This document shows positions 48,312-60,700 of a stretch of DNA of 64,000 bases, in pieces. Origin of the DNA: Bolinopsis microptera (taxonomy: Eukaryota; Ctenophora; Tentaculata; Lobata; Bolinopsidae); assembly GCF_026151205.1 (NCBI RefSeq), contig NC_087073.1, positions 21,046,837 through 21,110,836 of the forward strand, written 5' to 3'. The translations under genes and the position numbers were made by a program. The first letter of the stretch is position 1. Every line of letters begins with the position of its first letter. The notes under the pieces are model-generated. The model was not told the DNA's origin. It worked only from the letters and a program-made list of their open reading frames with translations, and did no database searches.

Positions 48312-51300
48312 TTTTTTTTTGGGGGGGTTGGGGGGGGGGGGGGGTTGGGGGGGGGGGGGCCGGGTTTTTTTTGGGGGGGTTTTCCCCTTTTTTGGGGCCT
48401 TTTTTTTTGGGGCCTTTTTTTTCCCCTTTTTTTTTTTTTCCCCTTTGGGGGCCCTTTTTTTCCCCGGAATTTTTCTTTTTTTCCTTTTTTTTTCTTGCCC
48501 CTTTTTTTTTTTTCCCCCTTTTCCCCCCGGGGTTTTTCCCTTTTTTTTTTCCCCCCCCCTTTCTTTTTCCCCCTTTTTCCCCCCCTTTTTTTCCCTTTTT
48601 CCTTTTTTTTTTTTTTTTCCCTTTTTTCCTTTTTCCCCCCTTTTTTCCCTTTTTTTCCTTTTTTTTTTTCCCCTTTTTTTTTCTTTTTTTTTTTTTTCTT
48701 TTTTTTCCTTTTTTTCCTTTTTTTTTTTTTTTTTTTTTTTTCCCCCCCTTTTTTTCCCCCCTTTTTTTTTTTTTTTTCCCTTTTTTTTTTTTCCTTTTTT
48801 TTTTTTCCCCCTTTTCCCCCCTTTTTTTCTTTTTTTTTCCCTTTTTTTTTTTTTTTTTTTCCTTTTTTTTTTTGGGGGGGTTTTTCCCCCCCCCCTTTTT
48901 CCCCCCCCCGGGGGGGGTTTTTCCCCCCCCCGGGTTTTTTTCCCCCTTTTTTCCCCCCTTTTCCCCCCCCCCCCCCCCCCCCCCCCCCTTTTTTTCCCCC
49001 CAAAAAATTTTTAACCCCCTTTTTTTTTAAAAAAAAACCCCCCCCCCGGGGCCCCCCAAAAACCCCCCAAAAAAAAAAAGGGGGGTTTTTTAAACCCCCA
49101 ACCCCGAAATTTTTTTAAATTTTAAATTTTAAAAAACCCCCCCCCCCCCAATTTTGGCCCCCCAAACCTTTTTGGGGGCCCTTTTCCCCCCCCTTTTTTT
49201 CCCCCCTTTTAAGGGGAAAACCCTTTTTTAAAAAAAACTTTTTTTTCCAAATTACAAAAAAAAAAGGGGAAAAAAAACCCCCCCCCCAAAAAAAAAAAAA
49301 AAAAAAAGGGTTTTAAAAAAAAAAAAAAAAATTTTTTTTTTTTTTTAAAAAAAAAAAAATTTTTTAAAATTTTTAAAAATTTTTTTTTTTTAAAAAAAAA
49401 CCCCCCCCCAAAAAAAAATTTCCCCCCCGGGGGGAAAAAAAAAAAAGGGGGGGGGGGGGGGGGGGGGGGGAAAAAAAAAAAAAAAATTTTTTTTTTTAAA
49501 AAATTTAAAATTGGGGAAATTTCCCCCCCCTTTAAAGGGAAAGGGGGGAAAAATTTTTAAAAAAAAAGGGGGGTTTTTCCCAAAAAAAATTTTTTTTTTT
49601 TTTTAAAAAAAAACCAAATAAAAAAAAAAAAAAACCCCCCTTTTAAAAAAATTTTAAGTTTTTTTCCCCTTTTTAACCCGGGTTTTAATTTTTTTTTAAA
49701 AAAAACCCCCTTTTTTTTTTGGGGAAAAAAAATTTTAAAAAAACCCAAAAAAAAAAAATTTTTGGGGGGGGAAAAAAAAAAAAAAAAAGGTTTTTTCCTT
49801 TTTTTGGGGGAAAAGGGGCCAAAACAAAAACAAAAAAAAATTTTTTTTCCCCCCGGGGGGAAAAAGGGGGGGAAAAAATTTTTGGGGTTTGGGGGGCCCA
49901 ATTTTTTGGGGGTTTTGGGGAAAAACCCCCCAAAAAAATTTTTTTTGTTTTCCCAAAAAAAATTTTTAAAGGGGGGGGGGTTTGGGAATTTTTTTTAAAA
50001 CCCCCTTATTTTGTTTTTTTTTGGGGGTAAAAAAATTTTTTGGGGGTTTTTAAAAAAAAAGGGGGGGAAAAAATTTTTAAAAAAAAAAACCCTTTTTTCC
50101 CCCCCCAATTTTTTCCCCCCCTTTTTTTTTAAATTTTTTAAAAAAGGGGCCCCCTTTTTTTAAAAAAATTTTTAAAAAAGGGTAAAAAAAAAAATTTTTT
50201 TTTTGGGGGGGTTTTTTTTTTAAAAAATTTTTTAAAAAAAAAAAAAATTTTTTAAAAGAAAAAAGGGCCCCCTTTAAAAAGGGTTCAAAAAAAATTAAAA
50301 AAAATTTTTTGGGCCCCCCCCCCTTTTTTCCCCCCTTTCCCCTTTTTTAAAAAACCCCCCAAAAAATTTTAAACCCCCCCCAAACCCCCCCCCCCCTTTT
50401 TTTCCCTTTCCCCCAAAACCCCCCCCCCCCTTTTTTTTTTAACCCCCTTTTTTTCCCCCCCCCTTTTTTTTAAAAAAACCCCCCCCCCTTAACCCTTTTC
50501 CCCCTTTTTTTTAAAAAAAAAAAAATTTTTTTTAAAAAACCCCCCCCCCCCCCTTTTAAACCCCTTTTTTCCCCCCTTTTTTCCCCCCCCTTTAACCCCC
50601 CCCCCCCCCTTTAAAGGCCCCCCCCCCCAAAAAACCCCCCCCCTTTTAAACCCCCCAAAAAAACCCCAAACCCCCAAAAACCCCCCCCCCCTTTTAAAAC
50701 CCCCCCCCCCCTTTAACCCCCCCCCCCCCTTTTCCCCCCCCCCCTTTTTTTTAAAACCCTCCCCCCCTTTCCCCCCAAAACCCCCCCCCTTTTTCCCCCC
50801 CCCTTTTTTCCCCAAAAAAAACCCTTTTTTAAAACCCTTTTTTAAAAACCCCCAAACCTCCCCCCCCCCCCCCAAACCCCCCCCCAAATTTTTTTCCCCC
50901 CCCCCCCCCCCCCCTTTTTTCCCCCCCCCCCAAAACCTTTTTAAAACCCCCCCCCTTTAATTTTTTTTCCCAAACCCCCCCCCCCCCCCCAAAACCCCCC
51001 AAAACCCAAAAAAAAAAAACCCCCCCAAAAAAAAAAAAAAAAAATTTTTTTTAAAAAAAACCCCCCCAAACCCCGGGGGGCCCCCCCCCCCTTTTTTTTT
51101 TTTGGTTCCCAAAAAACCCCCCCCCCAAAAACCCCCCCCTTTTTCCCCAAAAAAAAAAAAGGGGAAAAAAAAACCCCCCCGGGGAAAGGAAAACCCCACC
51201 CCCCAAAAAACCCCCCCTTTTTTTTTTTTCCCCCCCTTTTTTTCCCCCCCCCCCCAAACCCCCCCCCCCCAAAAAAGGGGGGCCCCCCGGGTCCCACCCA

Positions 51301-52020
51301 AAACCCCCCCAAAAGGGGCCCCCCCCTTTAAAAGGGTTTCCCTGAAAAACCCCCCAAATTTTTTAAAAAAAAAAATTTTAAAAAAAAAACCCAAAAAAAA
51401 AAGGGAAAAACCCCCCCAATTTTTTTTTGGGGGAAAAAAACTTTTTTTTAAAAAAAAAAGGGGGGGCCCCCCAAAAAGGGGGTTTTCCCCGGAAAAAAAT
51501 TAAGGAAAAGGAAACCCCCCGGGCCCCCCAAAAAAACCCCCCAAACCCCAAAAAACCCGGCCCCCCCAAAAAAAAAAAAGGGGGGGTTTTTAAGGGGAAA
51601 AAAAACCCCAACCCCCCCCCCCCGGGGGGAAAAAAAGGAAAAATTTTTAAAAAAAAAAGGGTTTTTTCCCCAGGGGGGTTTTTAAAAACCCCCGGGGGGA
51701 AAAAAACCCCCGGGGGGGCCCCCCCAACTTTTTAAAACCCCCTTTTTTAAAAAAAAAAATTTTTTAAAAAAACCCTTTTGGGGGGGGGAAAGGGAAAAAA
51801 AAAACCCCAAAAAACCGGGCCCCAAAAGGGGGCCCCCCAAAAAAAACCCGGGTTAAAAAAAATTTAAAAAACCCCCTTTAAAAATTTTAAAAACCCCCGG
51901 GGGGAAAAATTTAAAGGGGGAAAAAAAAAAACCCCCCCCGGGGGGGTTTTAAAAAAAAAAAAGGGGGCCCCCCCCAAAAACCCCCTTTTTTCCCCCCCCG
52001 GGGAAAAAAAAAATTGGGGG
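47458..52020. other. Corrupted sequence: long homopolymer runs (assembly or base-calling artefact)
   Basis: Almost every base sits in a run of 3-20 identical bases, with all four bases affected and abrupt compositional blocks (T/C, A/G, C/A). No biological repeat behaves like this. It looks like failed base calling or consensus through a hard repeat. All open frames here (Phe/Pro, Lys/Gly or Gly-rich) are artefacts and none should be annotated as a gene. The true length of the locus is unknown. Confidence 0.9.
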
Positions 52021-55000
52021 CTGTTGGTTTTGTTAACCCCCATAAATTTTAGAAAGTGAATTTTTAAAAAAAAAAAATGAAGGGGGAGCGCAGTCTTTTT
52101 ATCTACGTGGACAGGACTTCCTCAAAGTGGTCCGTATTGCGAGGAAGGCCCAACAAACTTGAGGATCAAAAATCCCGTCTAAAACACCATAAACCCACCC
52201 CTTTCAACTTTTTTTCCCCCAGGCCCCAAGGAAGGGGAGAACGCAGTGACTATACTCCGGACTTTCGCCCGGGAACCCACTATTCCTCATCCCCCCCGCA
52301 ACAAACAAAGATCTGTCTCCCAGACCAGTTCCCAGATTGAGATGAAACTTGGAAAAAAGGCTAGCAGGGGGGACCACTTTCTAACCGCCACTGGTTCTAA
52401 TGGAAATTTTAATGAGATGGAAACATGGTGGAGGTGGGGAGAGACTAGGGGAAAACATGTAGCTCACTGCGGTCGGGTAACCTAGAAAACAGTTAACACA
52501 CTCTGCACTGGAAAACCTAGCAACGGGTTTAACACCCGCGAGTCGGAAATTTAGCAACAGGTTACACACTCTGCGATCTGGAACCTACAACGGGTTTTAA
52601 CACACTCTGCGAGTCCGGTAACCTACAACAGGTTAACACACTCTGCGAGTCTGGTAACCTAGCAACAGGTTAACACACTCTGCGAGTCTGGTAACCTAGC
52701 AACAGGTTAACACACTCTGGATCTGGTAATAGAAAACGGGTTTAACACACTTTTGGGATCGGTAACGCAACGGGTTTAAACCAATTTTCTGGAGTCTGGA
52801 ACCTAGAAAACGGTTAACAACACTCTCATCGGGAAACCTAGCACGGTTAACCCCAAAATCTGCGGGGGTCTGGTAACCTAGAAACGGGGTTTAACACACC
52901 TGCAGTCTGTTTAAAACCCTAAAGAAAAATTTTTAAAACAATTAAGAAAATTAGGGTGTTATTAAAAATCGGAAATTTGTGTTTTTCAATTACTGTGAAA
53001 AATTTTTAAAATTATAAATTTTGGGGTTTTTTCAAGCTTGGGTTTTTAGTTTGGAATCCGGACTTGAATTTTCCATTAGCTGCTACCCCCCCATTTCCTT
53101 TCGTATGTTAAATTTTCTCTCCCAAATCTTTTTTTTTGCGGACGGACAAAAATGCTCTGTTTTAAAAAACAAATAAAATTAAAAAAAAAAAAACAAAGCA
53201 ATATTTTCTGATGGTTAATGTAAATATTTCAATTTGTTCTTTGTATATTAAATTTCATCAAACCATTATTTTCTTTGAAATCATTGTAAAAAGAATAAGC
53301 TCTAACCAAACTAAATACCAACAACAACGAGAAAACAACAATAATACCTTTAATTAAAGATCACTTACAGTCCAAATAACAGTTGCTTGGGCAGTTTACA
53401 GTTTAGAACCGGAAAGGACCATTGGGACCATGTACCATGGGGGCCCCCCTTTTTTTCACACACACAATAAATATTTACTCCCCATTATGGGGCCCCGGTA
53501 ACCTAGCAACAATAGTTATTGTTTCTAAAGGAGCCCAATCTTAATAACACAGTCTAAATCCCCTTTTTGTTCAAAACCTGTTTGGAATCAGTCCCTTTCC
53601 TTTCCCCCCCCCCTTTTTCTCTTCTTTCCCGCCCCTACGACCCGTCCTCACTTTTACACCAGAAAAAACCCCACCCCCCCCCCCAAGACCCCCCACCCCC
53701 CCCCACGGCCCCCCCAAAAACCCCCAAACCCCCCGGGGTTTCCAGCACAGGCCCTTGCCCCCCCAAAAACCCCCCTATGGGGTGGGGCCCCCAAAAGGGG
53801 AAAAGGGAAAAACGAAAAAACCCCCTTGAAAAAACCCCTAAAACCCCCCCAAAAGGGGCCCCCAAATTTTTGGGGTCCCCGGTTTTTCCCCGGGGCCCCT
53901 CCGGGCCGCCCCCCCCAAAAAAAATTGCCACCTCCCCCCCTTTTTTTCCCCCCCCAAAAAGGCCGGGGGCCCCAAAAATTTTAAAAAAAGGGGAAAGGGG
54001 GTTTTTTTTTTCCCCCCCCCCCCCCCCTAAAACCACCTCCCCCCCCCCCAAAAAAAACCCCCCCCCCCCCCCTTTTCCCGCCCCCACAAAACCCCCCCCA
54101 AAATAACCCCCCTTCCTAAACCCCCCCCCCCCAAATAACCCCCTTTTTCCCCCCCCCTCCCCCAACCCCCCCAACCCCTTTGGGAACCACCCCCCTTGCC
54201 CCCCCCCCCCACCACCCCACCCCCCCAAAAAACCCCCCCCCCAAATTTTAACCGGGCCCCCAAGTTTTTCGACCCCCCTTCTAACCCCTTTTTAACCCCC
54301 CGGGGCCCCCCCCCCTTTTGGGAATACGTCCCCCCTCCCCCCCCCCCAACCCCCCTCATAACCCAACCACGCCCCCACCCCCAGCCCCCACGCCGGGCCC
54401 TCCACCCCCCCAGCCCCCCCAAACCCCGACCCCCCCCCAAAACCCCCCCCCCCCCCCCCCCCCTCCCACCCCCCTAACCCCCCCTCCGCCAGCCCTTAAA
54501 CCACCCCCTCCTAAAACCCCGCCCCCCCCCCCCCCCCCCCACCACCCCCAAAACCCCCAAAACCAGCCCCCTCACGACCAGCCCCCATTACCACCCCCAG
54601 GCCCAGCCCCCCCGACCACCCCTCCTGACCGCCCCCCAACCCCCAAACCACCCCTCCTACCAGCCCCTCACGCCCCAGCCCCCCCCCCCCTCCCCCCAAC
54701 CAGCCCCCCTCACTGACCACCCCTCACTCCCAACCCCCCACTACCCGCCCCTACGGGCCCCCCCCCAAACAACAGCCCCCCACACCAGCCCCACGACCAG
54801 CCCCAATACCACCCCTCCTGAACATCCCCCCCAGCCCCCCCCCCCATCCCCCCAAAACCCCCCCAAACCACCCCACCCCACCCCCAGGACCGGGCCCCCT
54901 ACCAGCCCCTCCCCCCCCAACCCCCCCAAAACCCCCCCTACGGGAACCCCCCCCACCACCCACCCCCCCCCCCCCCCGGGCCAGCCCTTTACCAGCCCCC

Positions 55001-55860
55001 CCTCCCCCCTCCCCCCCAACCCCCCCCCCACCCTAACCCCCCCACCCCCGACCCCCCCCCAAAAGGGCCCCCCAAACCCCCCCCAAAAGGAAAAAAACCC
55101 CCACTAACCCCCAAAAACCGGCCCCCCTAACCCCTATAAAAAAACCCCCTAAATTTTAAGTATTTAAATTTTAAAAAAACACCGGGGCCCTTTTTTTTCT
55201 AAAATTAAAAAAAGGGGGGTTTAAAATTTGGGTTGGGTTTTCCCCCCCGGGGGCCCCCATCCCCCCCCCCCAAAAAAACCCCCAAAAACCAAATTACTAT
55301 TTTCCCCCTTTTCAACCCCCTCTTTAAAAAAATTTTAACAACCCAAACTTTTTTTTATTAAAAATTTATTTTTTAAAAAAGGGGTTTATGGGTGTTTTTT
55401 TTAAAAACAAACCAAAAAATTAGTTGTCTAAAAAAAACCCTAAAACCCACAAAGTGTAAAAGTTAATTTTCAAAAATTTTTGATTATTTTAAAATTTTTT
55501 TTTTTGGGCTTTAAAAACCCAAAATTTTAAAAAATTTTAAAAAATAAACTTAAATTTGGAAAATTTAAAAAAAAAGAACCACCCCTTAAAATTTTAAGCG
55601 TTTTTAATTTTTTTCTTTTCTTAACTTTATTTTTTTTTTCCCCCTAAATTTTTTTGGGGTTTTAAATTATGTTTTTTTAATTTTCTTTCTATTTTTTAAA
55701 AAATTTTTTAAAAAAAAAAAAACCTCCTAATTTGGAAACAATTTAAAAAAACCCATGGCCCAAAAACCCCCAGCACAGAGTTTTGAAATAAAGTAAAAGG
55801 GCCACTTTCAACAACTTTAAAAGGGGGGAAAACCTTGGGGGGGGGGGAAAAAAATTTGGG
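52021..55860. other. Partly corrupted sequence, with some readable islands
   Basis: 52077-53580 contains plausible sequence with indel-like noise. 53590-55700 degenerates again into C-rich and A/T homopolymers. Readable parts show no conserved coding. Open frames rich in Pro or Gly are not credible. Confidence 0.8.
52465..52915. repeat. About 37-bp repeat with X-box-like core, noisy
   Basis: Units of the form ggtaacctagcaacaggtt then aacacactctgcgagtct, increasingly degraded towards both ends, probably by sequence errors. GTAACC-T-AGCAAC again fits the X-box consensus. Confidence 0.7.
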
Positions 55861-55879
55861 GGGGGAAGGGGAAAAAACC

Positions 55880-56090
55880 TTGTGGGAGAGGGAGAGGGAG
55901 AGTTCAACCTTGTGGGAGAGGGAGAGGGAGAGTTCAACCTTGTGGGAGAGGGAGAGGGAGAGTTCAACCTTGTGGGAGAGGGAGAGGGAGAGTTCAACCT
56001 TGTGGGAGAGGGAGAGTTCAACCTTGTGGGAGAGGGAGAGGGAGAGTTCAACCTTGTGGGAGAGGGAGAGGGAGAGTTCAACCTTGTGAT
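55880..56090. repeat. 30-bp GA-rich minisatellite, about seven copies
   Basis: The unit is gtgggagagggagagggaga plus gttcaacctt, with one shorter unit. It is the right edge of the corrupted segment and shares the GAGAGG motif with the left edge. Confidence 0.92.
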
Positions 56091-56334
56091 GTTTATATTG
56101 ATAGCAAGCTGATTTACAGAACAATTAGGAAAGATATTTAGTGATGTTTATATTAAACATCACAAACTACCAATAAACCATTACAAGAGAGGGAGAGATA
56201 TTATGCTTGTCTAATTGCAGGTTTCAGCTTAGATTTATAAATTTTAGGAGCATATTATACAAATATGAAACAAATACGATTTTACTACGATGAAGAGGCT
56301 TTGTAAACTGAAATAATGAGTGAAGAAAAATCAG

Positions 56335-56475
56335 TTCAAGTCGGATTGTCCTCGAAACCTGCAAAGAGTCCTACGTAAAACTAAAAGGTATAAAATCCAT
56401 AAGAGGACCTGTAATCCTGCAAAGAGTCCTACGTAAAACTAGAAGGTATAGAATCCAGAGGACCTGTAATCCCCT
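56335..56475 (+). repeat. 58-bp duplication upstream of a putative exon
   Basis: cctgcaaagagtcctacgta and the following 38 bases occur twice. The third occurrence of gacctgtaatc leads into the acceptor cccctgcacag of the next exon. Confidence 0.75.
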
Positions 56476-56481
56476 GCACAG

Positions 56482-56650
56482 TGGACACATGTTAGTTGTT
56501 ATGTGTACGAGAACACACCGCTCCATGAGGTCCCAACTCTACAAACACTGAGAGACGCGTGGTTACCAGTTACCGGAGCTGATGTACTCGCGTGTAGTTT
56601 TCTCTGTGTACTTTCTCAGTACGTCATCCTCTGCCTCTGCTTATCTTGGT
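56482..56650 (+). CDS. Putative membrane exon, unassigned
   Basis: Opens after acceptor cccctgcacag and encodes WTHVSCYVYENTPLHEVPTL, QTLRDAWLPVTGAD, VLACSFLCVLSQYVILCLCL. This is a polar segment followed by a clear transmembrane stretch. It lies downstream of the GPCR exons on the same strand, so it could be a later receptor segment, but no TM-specific motif (DRY, CWxP, NPxxY) is present. It could also belong to the next gene. The end is uncertain. Confidence 0.35.
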
Positions 56651-57001
56651 TTTTTGCTCGCCAAAATTGCGTCTTTTTCGTGAATTGTATAGTCGCAAAA
56701 AGGCAACCTAGTGTCTGACTTCGAGTCGACTTTGTGTGATTTTAACTTATTCTTAATGCTTCTGCCTTCTATTCAAAGATATTCCTGTAGAGTGTAGATT
56801 CACAGTTTACCTTACGAGACATATTTAAATGGTACGAAAGTCGGTGGTTATTATAAATCTGCAAACTCTCTCTATTTCCTCTGACAATTTCAGAATGTGA
56901 AACAAGGCTGCCAGTAAAACGTTGCCAGATCGTATTATATCGCAGTAGACCTCCCAAGGACAGGAGTCAGGACACCACCAGGCAGACTAATCTCCGCCCT
57001 G

Positions 57002-57175
57002 ATGCTGTTGTTTGAGACCTGCACCAATATCTCCACCATCAAGTTACAGCGCCATCTCAAGCCATACAGGAGCCTTGCCATCCTGCTTGTAGTGCTAGGT
57101 GTTATTTGTGTGTCTTACCTTCACGTAGCCTCTCTTAAAGATGTAGGGGAAACTATTCAATTTAGAGCATGTAAT
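57002..57175 (+). CDS. Signal-anchor exon, possible start of the METTL24-like gene
   Basis: ATG at 57002, then LKPYRSLAILLVVLGVICVS, YLHVASLK: a short basic N-terminus and one hydrophobic helix, as in type II Golgi enzymes. The donor could be GAT-gtaggg or GCAT-gtaatt. The next open exon (57604 onward, ELISRLNESAGTIDEVDL) ends in a stop at about 57727, before the catalytic exons, so the connection is unproven. Confidence 0.4.
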
Positions 57176-57254
57176 TTACTTAGTGTATTATTGTACAATC
57201 AAAATTAAGTTCATCATTGATCTGATCAAACGTTCCATAAATACTCAATAAACC

Positions 57255-57630
57255 CCCCCCCCCCCCACCAACCCTCTAGGTAACCCACTAACCTCTCTTA
57301 GGAGTTGATATCACGACTAAACGAGAGCCCCCCCCCCCCACCAACCCTCTAGGTAACCCACTAACCCTCTCAGGAGTTGATATCACGACTAAACGAGCGC
57401 CCCCCCCCCCCAACCCTCTAGGTAACCCACTAACCCCCCCCCCCCCCCTCAGGAGTTGATATCACGACTAAACGAGAGCCCCCCCCCCCCCCACCAACCC
57501 TCTAGGTAACCCACTAACCCCTCTCAGGAGTTGATATCACGACTAAACGAGAGCCCCCCCCCCCCCCCCCACCAACTCTCTAGGTAACCCACTAACCCCC
57601 TCAGGAGTTGATATCACGACTAAACGAGAG
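57255..57630 (+). repeat. Tandem repeat carrying an acceptor plus exon start, five copies
   Basis: Each unit has ctcag followed by GAGTTGATATCACGACTAAA and CGAGAG, then a poly-C run and accctctaggtaacccacta. The last copy continues into an open exon (ELISRLNES...), so earlier copies are decoy acceptors with about 26 bases of exon. C-run lengths are doubtful. Confidence 0.85.
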
Positions 57631-57732
57631 CGCCGGTACAATAGATGAAGTGGACCTAGACTCGTCTCTTTATGAGAACGGCGACAAGAAGGGGGTGGAT
57701 ATTAAAATAGTGAGAGGGGGAAATAAATAAAG

Positions 57733-60700
57733 ATGGAGGACCTGATGAGAAAGGGAGGGTTTGCTCCTATTAAGAAACTAAAGTTAACTACTGAGGAGCC
57801 TCCTGTGGAGATTCCAGATTTCTTTCCTAAGGTGAGGTTAAATGTACCAGTGATCATTGTAGTTACATTAACTGTCATGAGATTTAGTCCGGACACAGAG
57901 ACACCTGTCACTATTTAGTTTTTTTTATTACTTAGAAGTGGATCTCAGAGATTATAGTAGTAGTTACAAACCTTCTAGAACTCCCACCACTGATAACACC
58001 TTCTAGAACTCCCACCACTGATAACACCTTCTAGAACTCCAACCACTGATAACACCTTCTAGAACATCCACCACTGATAACACCTTCTAGAACTCCCACC
58101 ACTGATAACACCTTCTAGAACTTTCACCACTGATAACACCTTCTAGAACTCCCACCACTGATAACACCTTCTAGAACTCCCACCACTGATAACACCTTCT
58201 AGAACTCCCACCACTGATAACACCTTCTAGAACTCCCACCACTGATAACACCTTCTAGAACTCCCACCACTGATAACACCTTCTAGAACTCCCACCACTG
58301 ATAATACCTTCTAGAACTCCCACCACTGATAACACCTTCTAGAACTCCCACCACTGATAACACCTTCTAGAACTCCCACCACTGATAACACCTTCTAGAA
58401 CTCCCACCACTGATAACACCTTCTAGAACTCCCACCACTGATAACACCTTCTAGAACTCCCACCACTGATAACACCTTCTAGAACTCCCACCACTGATAA
58501 CACCTTCTAGAACTCCCACCACTGATAACACCTTCTAGAACTCCCACCACTGATAACACCTTCTAGAACTCCCACCACTGATAATACCTTCTAGAACTCC
58601 CACCACTGATAACACCTTCTAGAACTCCCACCACTGATAACACCTTCTAGAACTCCCACCACTGATAACACCTTCTAGAACTCCCACCACTGATAACACC
58701 TTCTAGAACTCCCACCACTGATAACACCTTCTAGAACTCCCACCACTGATAACACCTTCTAGAACTCCCACCACTGATAACACCTTCTAGAACTCCCACC
58801 ACTGATAACACCTTCTAGAGCTCCCACCACTGATAACACCTTCTAGAACTCCCACCACTGATAACACCTTCTAGAACTCCCACCACTGATAACACCTTCT
58901 AGAACTCCCACCACTGATAACACCTTCTAGAACTCCCACCACTGATAACACCTTCTCAGATAGAGCACAACTGTAAGATGAACATGAAGCGGGTGGCTGG
59001 AGCCTGGATCTCCCACCTAAAGGACCCGGGGGACGCCCAACACCGCCACAGAACCGACTCCTGGAACCTGTGCTTTGATGAGACCCTCACCAGACTCAAC
59101 GCCTTCCGACCCCGGGGCACGGGGACTACTTGTGTTGTATACTCGTTCGGGTAAGTTCAGCCCCAGTTTGAGGTATTGTCTGTCGATTTAGATAAGGTTC
59201 AGGCATAATGTCTGATTTTCCAGGGTGGACAATGTTTAGGTTTTAACTTCAGTTCAAAGTTATGAGGAAAATAAACTAAATGAATTTCAAAACTTGTTAA
59301 TTTGGTTAAAAGCACAGGTTAGTACCGATGAAACATTTCAATACTGGAGTAATTCTACCTCAGAATGATGTAAACCCCCTAACCCCCCCCCCCCCCCCCT
59401 AAACCCCCCTAAACCCCCTAATTCTACCTCAGAATGATGTAAACCCCTTAAACCCCCCTAAACCCCCTAAATCCCCTAATTCTACCTCAGAATGATGTAA
59501 ACCCCCTAAACCCCCCTAAACCCCCTAAGTCTACCTCAGAATGGAGAACAACTGGTCGTTTAAAGAGGTAAACCCCCTAAACCCCCCTAAACCCCCTAAT
59601 TCTACCTCAGAATGGAGAACAACTGGTCGTTTGAAGAGGACATGCTGCTTCACAACTGCGAGGTTCACATGTTTGATAGCTCTGAAGAAGTACACTCCAG
59701 TGTTATCAAGAGGAAAGTCAGGAACTTGTCCATCCACAGAGCTGTTCTCAGCGACCAGAACTTTCAGAAAGCGGCTTTCATACAGGGCGAGGACAGGTGA
59801 TACATTAGACAGATTTCTTATAACTTTAGTGCATTTAGACTAGCGATCCACAATTTCTAAAGAAGATAATGAATTACAATTATCAGAGAGAAAGAGAACC
59901 TGCCTCCAGATAAGAAGACGCTGTCTAGCATCATGGAGGAACAGGGCCACACCAGAGTGGACGTCATCAAGGTAAAGTTAGTTTAGGTTATCGGTTAACT
60001 GGGCCACACCAGAGTGGACGTCATCAAGGTAAAGTTAGTGTAGGAACAGGGCCACACCAGAGTGGACGTCATCAAGGTAAAGTTAGTTTAGTTATCAGTT
60101 AACGTAATAAGGTTATCAGTTAACGTAATAAGTTAAGGTTATCAGTTAACGTTATAAGGTTATCAGTTAACGTAATAAGTTAAGGATATCAGTTAACGTT
60201 ATAAGGTTATCAGTTAACGTAATAAGTTGGAATTTATCGGTTATCAATATTAGAATGAGAGCGAAATTCCGCTGATTTGCAACTTTAAATATCTTTTATT
60301 TCTAACCCTTGTTTCATCATGAAGCTGGATATAGGAGATGAGCTGGCAGCATTAGAGGAAGCCTCCAAAGCGTTGGTTGATGGGGTTGATCAGATATTAC
60401 TGGAGGTACACATGCACATAAGTGAACATGCTCACGACTCTGCTAAACCTGAGCACTTCGAGCAGGTGAGATAAGGGGGTTAGGGGGTTAACTCTTTAAA
60501 ATCACATCAGCAGGTGAGATAAGGGGTTAACTCTTTAAAATCAAATCAGCAGGTGAGACAAGGGGTTAGGGGGTTAACTCTTTAAAATCACATCAACAGG
60601 TGAGATAAGGGCCGGTTAGGGGGTTAACTCTTTAAAATCACATCAGCAGGTGAGATAAGGGCCGGTTAGGGGGTTAACTCTTTAAAATCACATCAGCAGG

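Noticed and set aside
47990-49118. Long open frames of 230-356 codons
   Set aside because: They consist of homopolymer-run sequence translated as Phe/Pro or Lys/Gly; technical artefact.
53567-55031. Proline-rich and glycine-rich open frames
   Set aside because: They lie in C-rich corrupted sequence; no conserved motif and no splice context.
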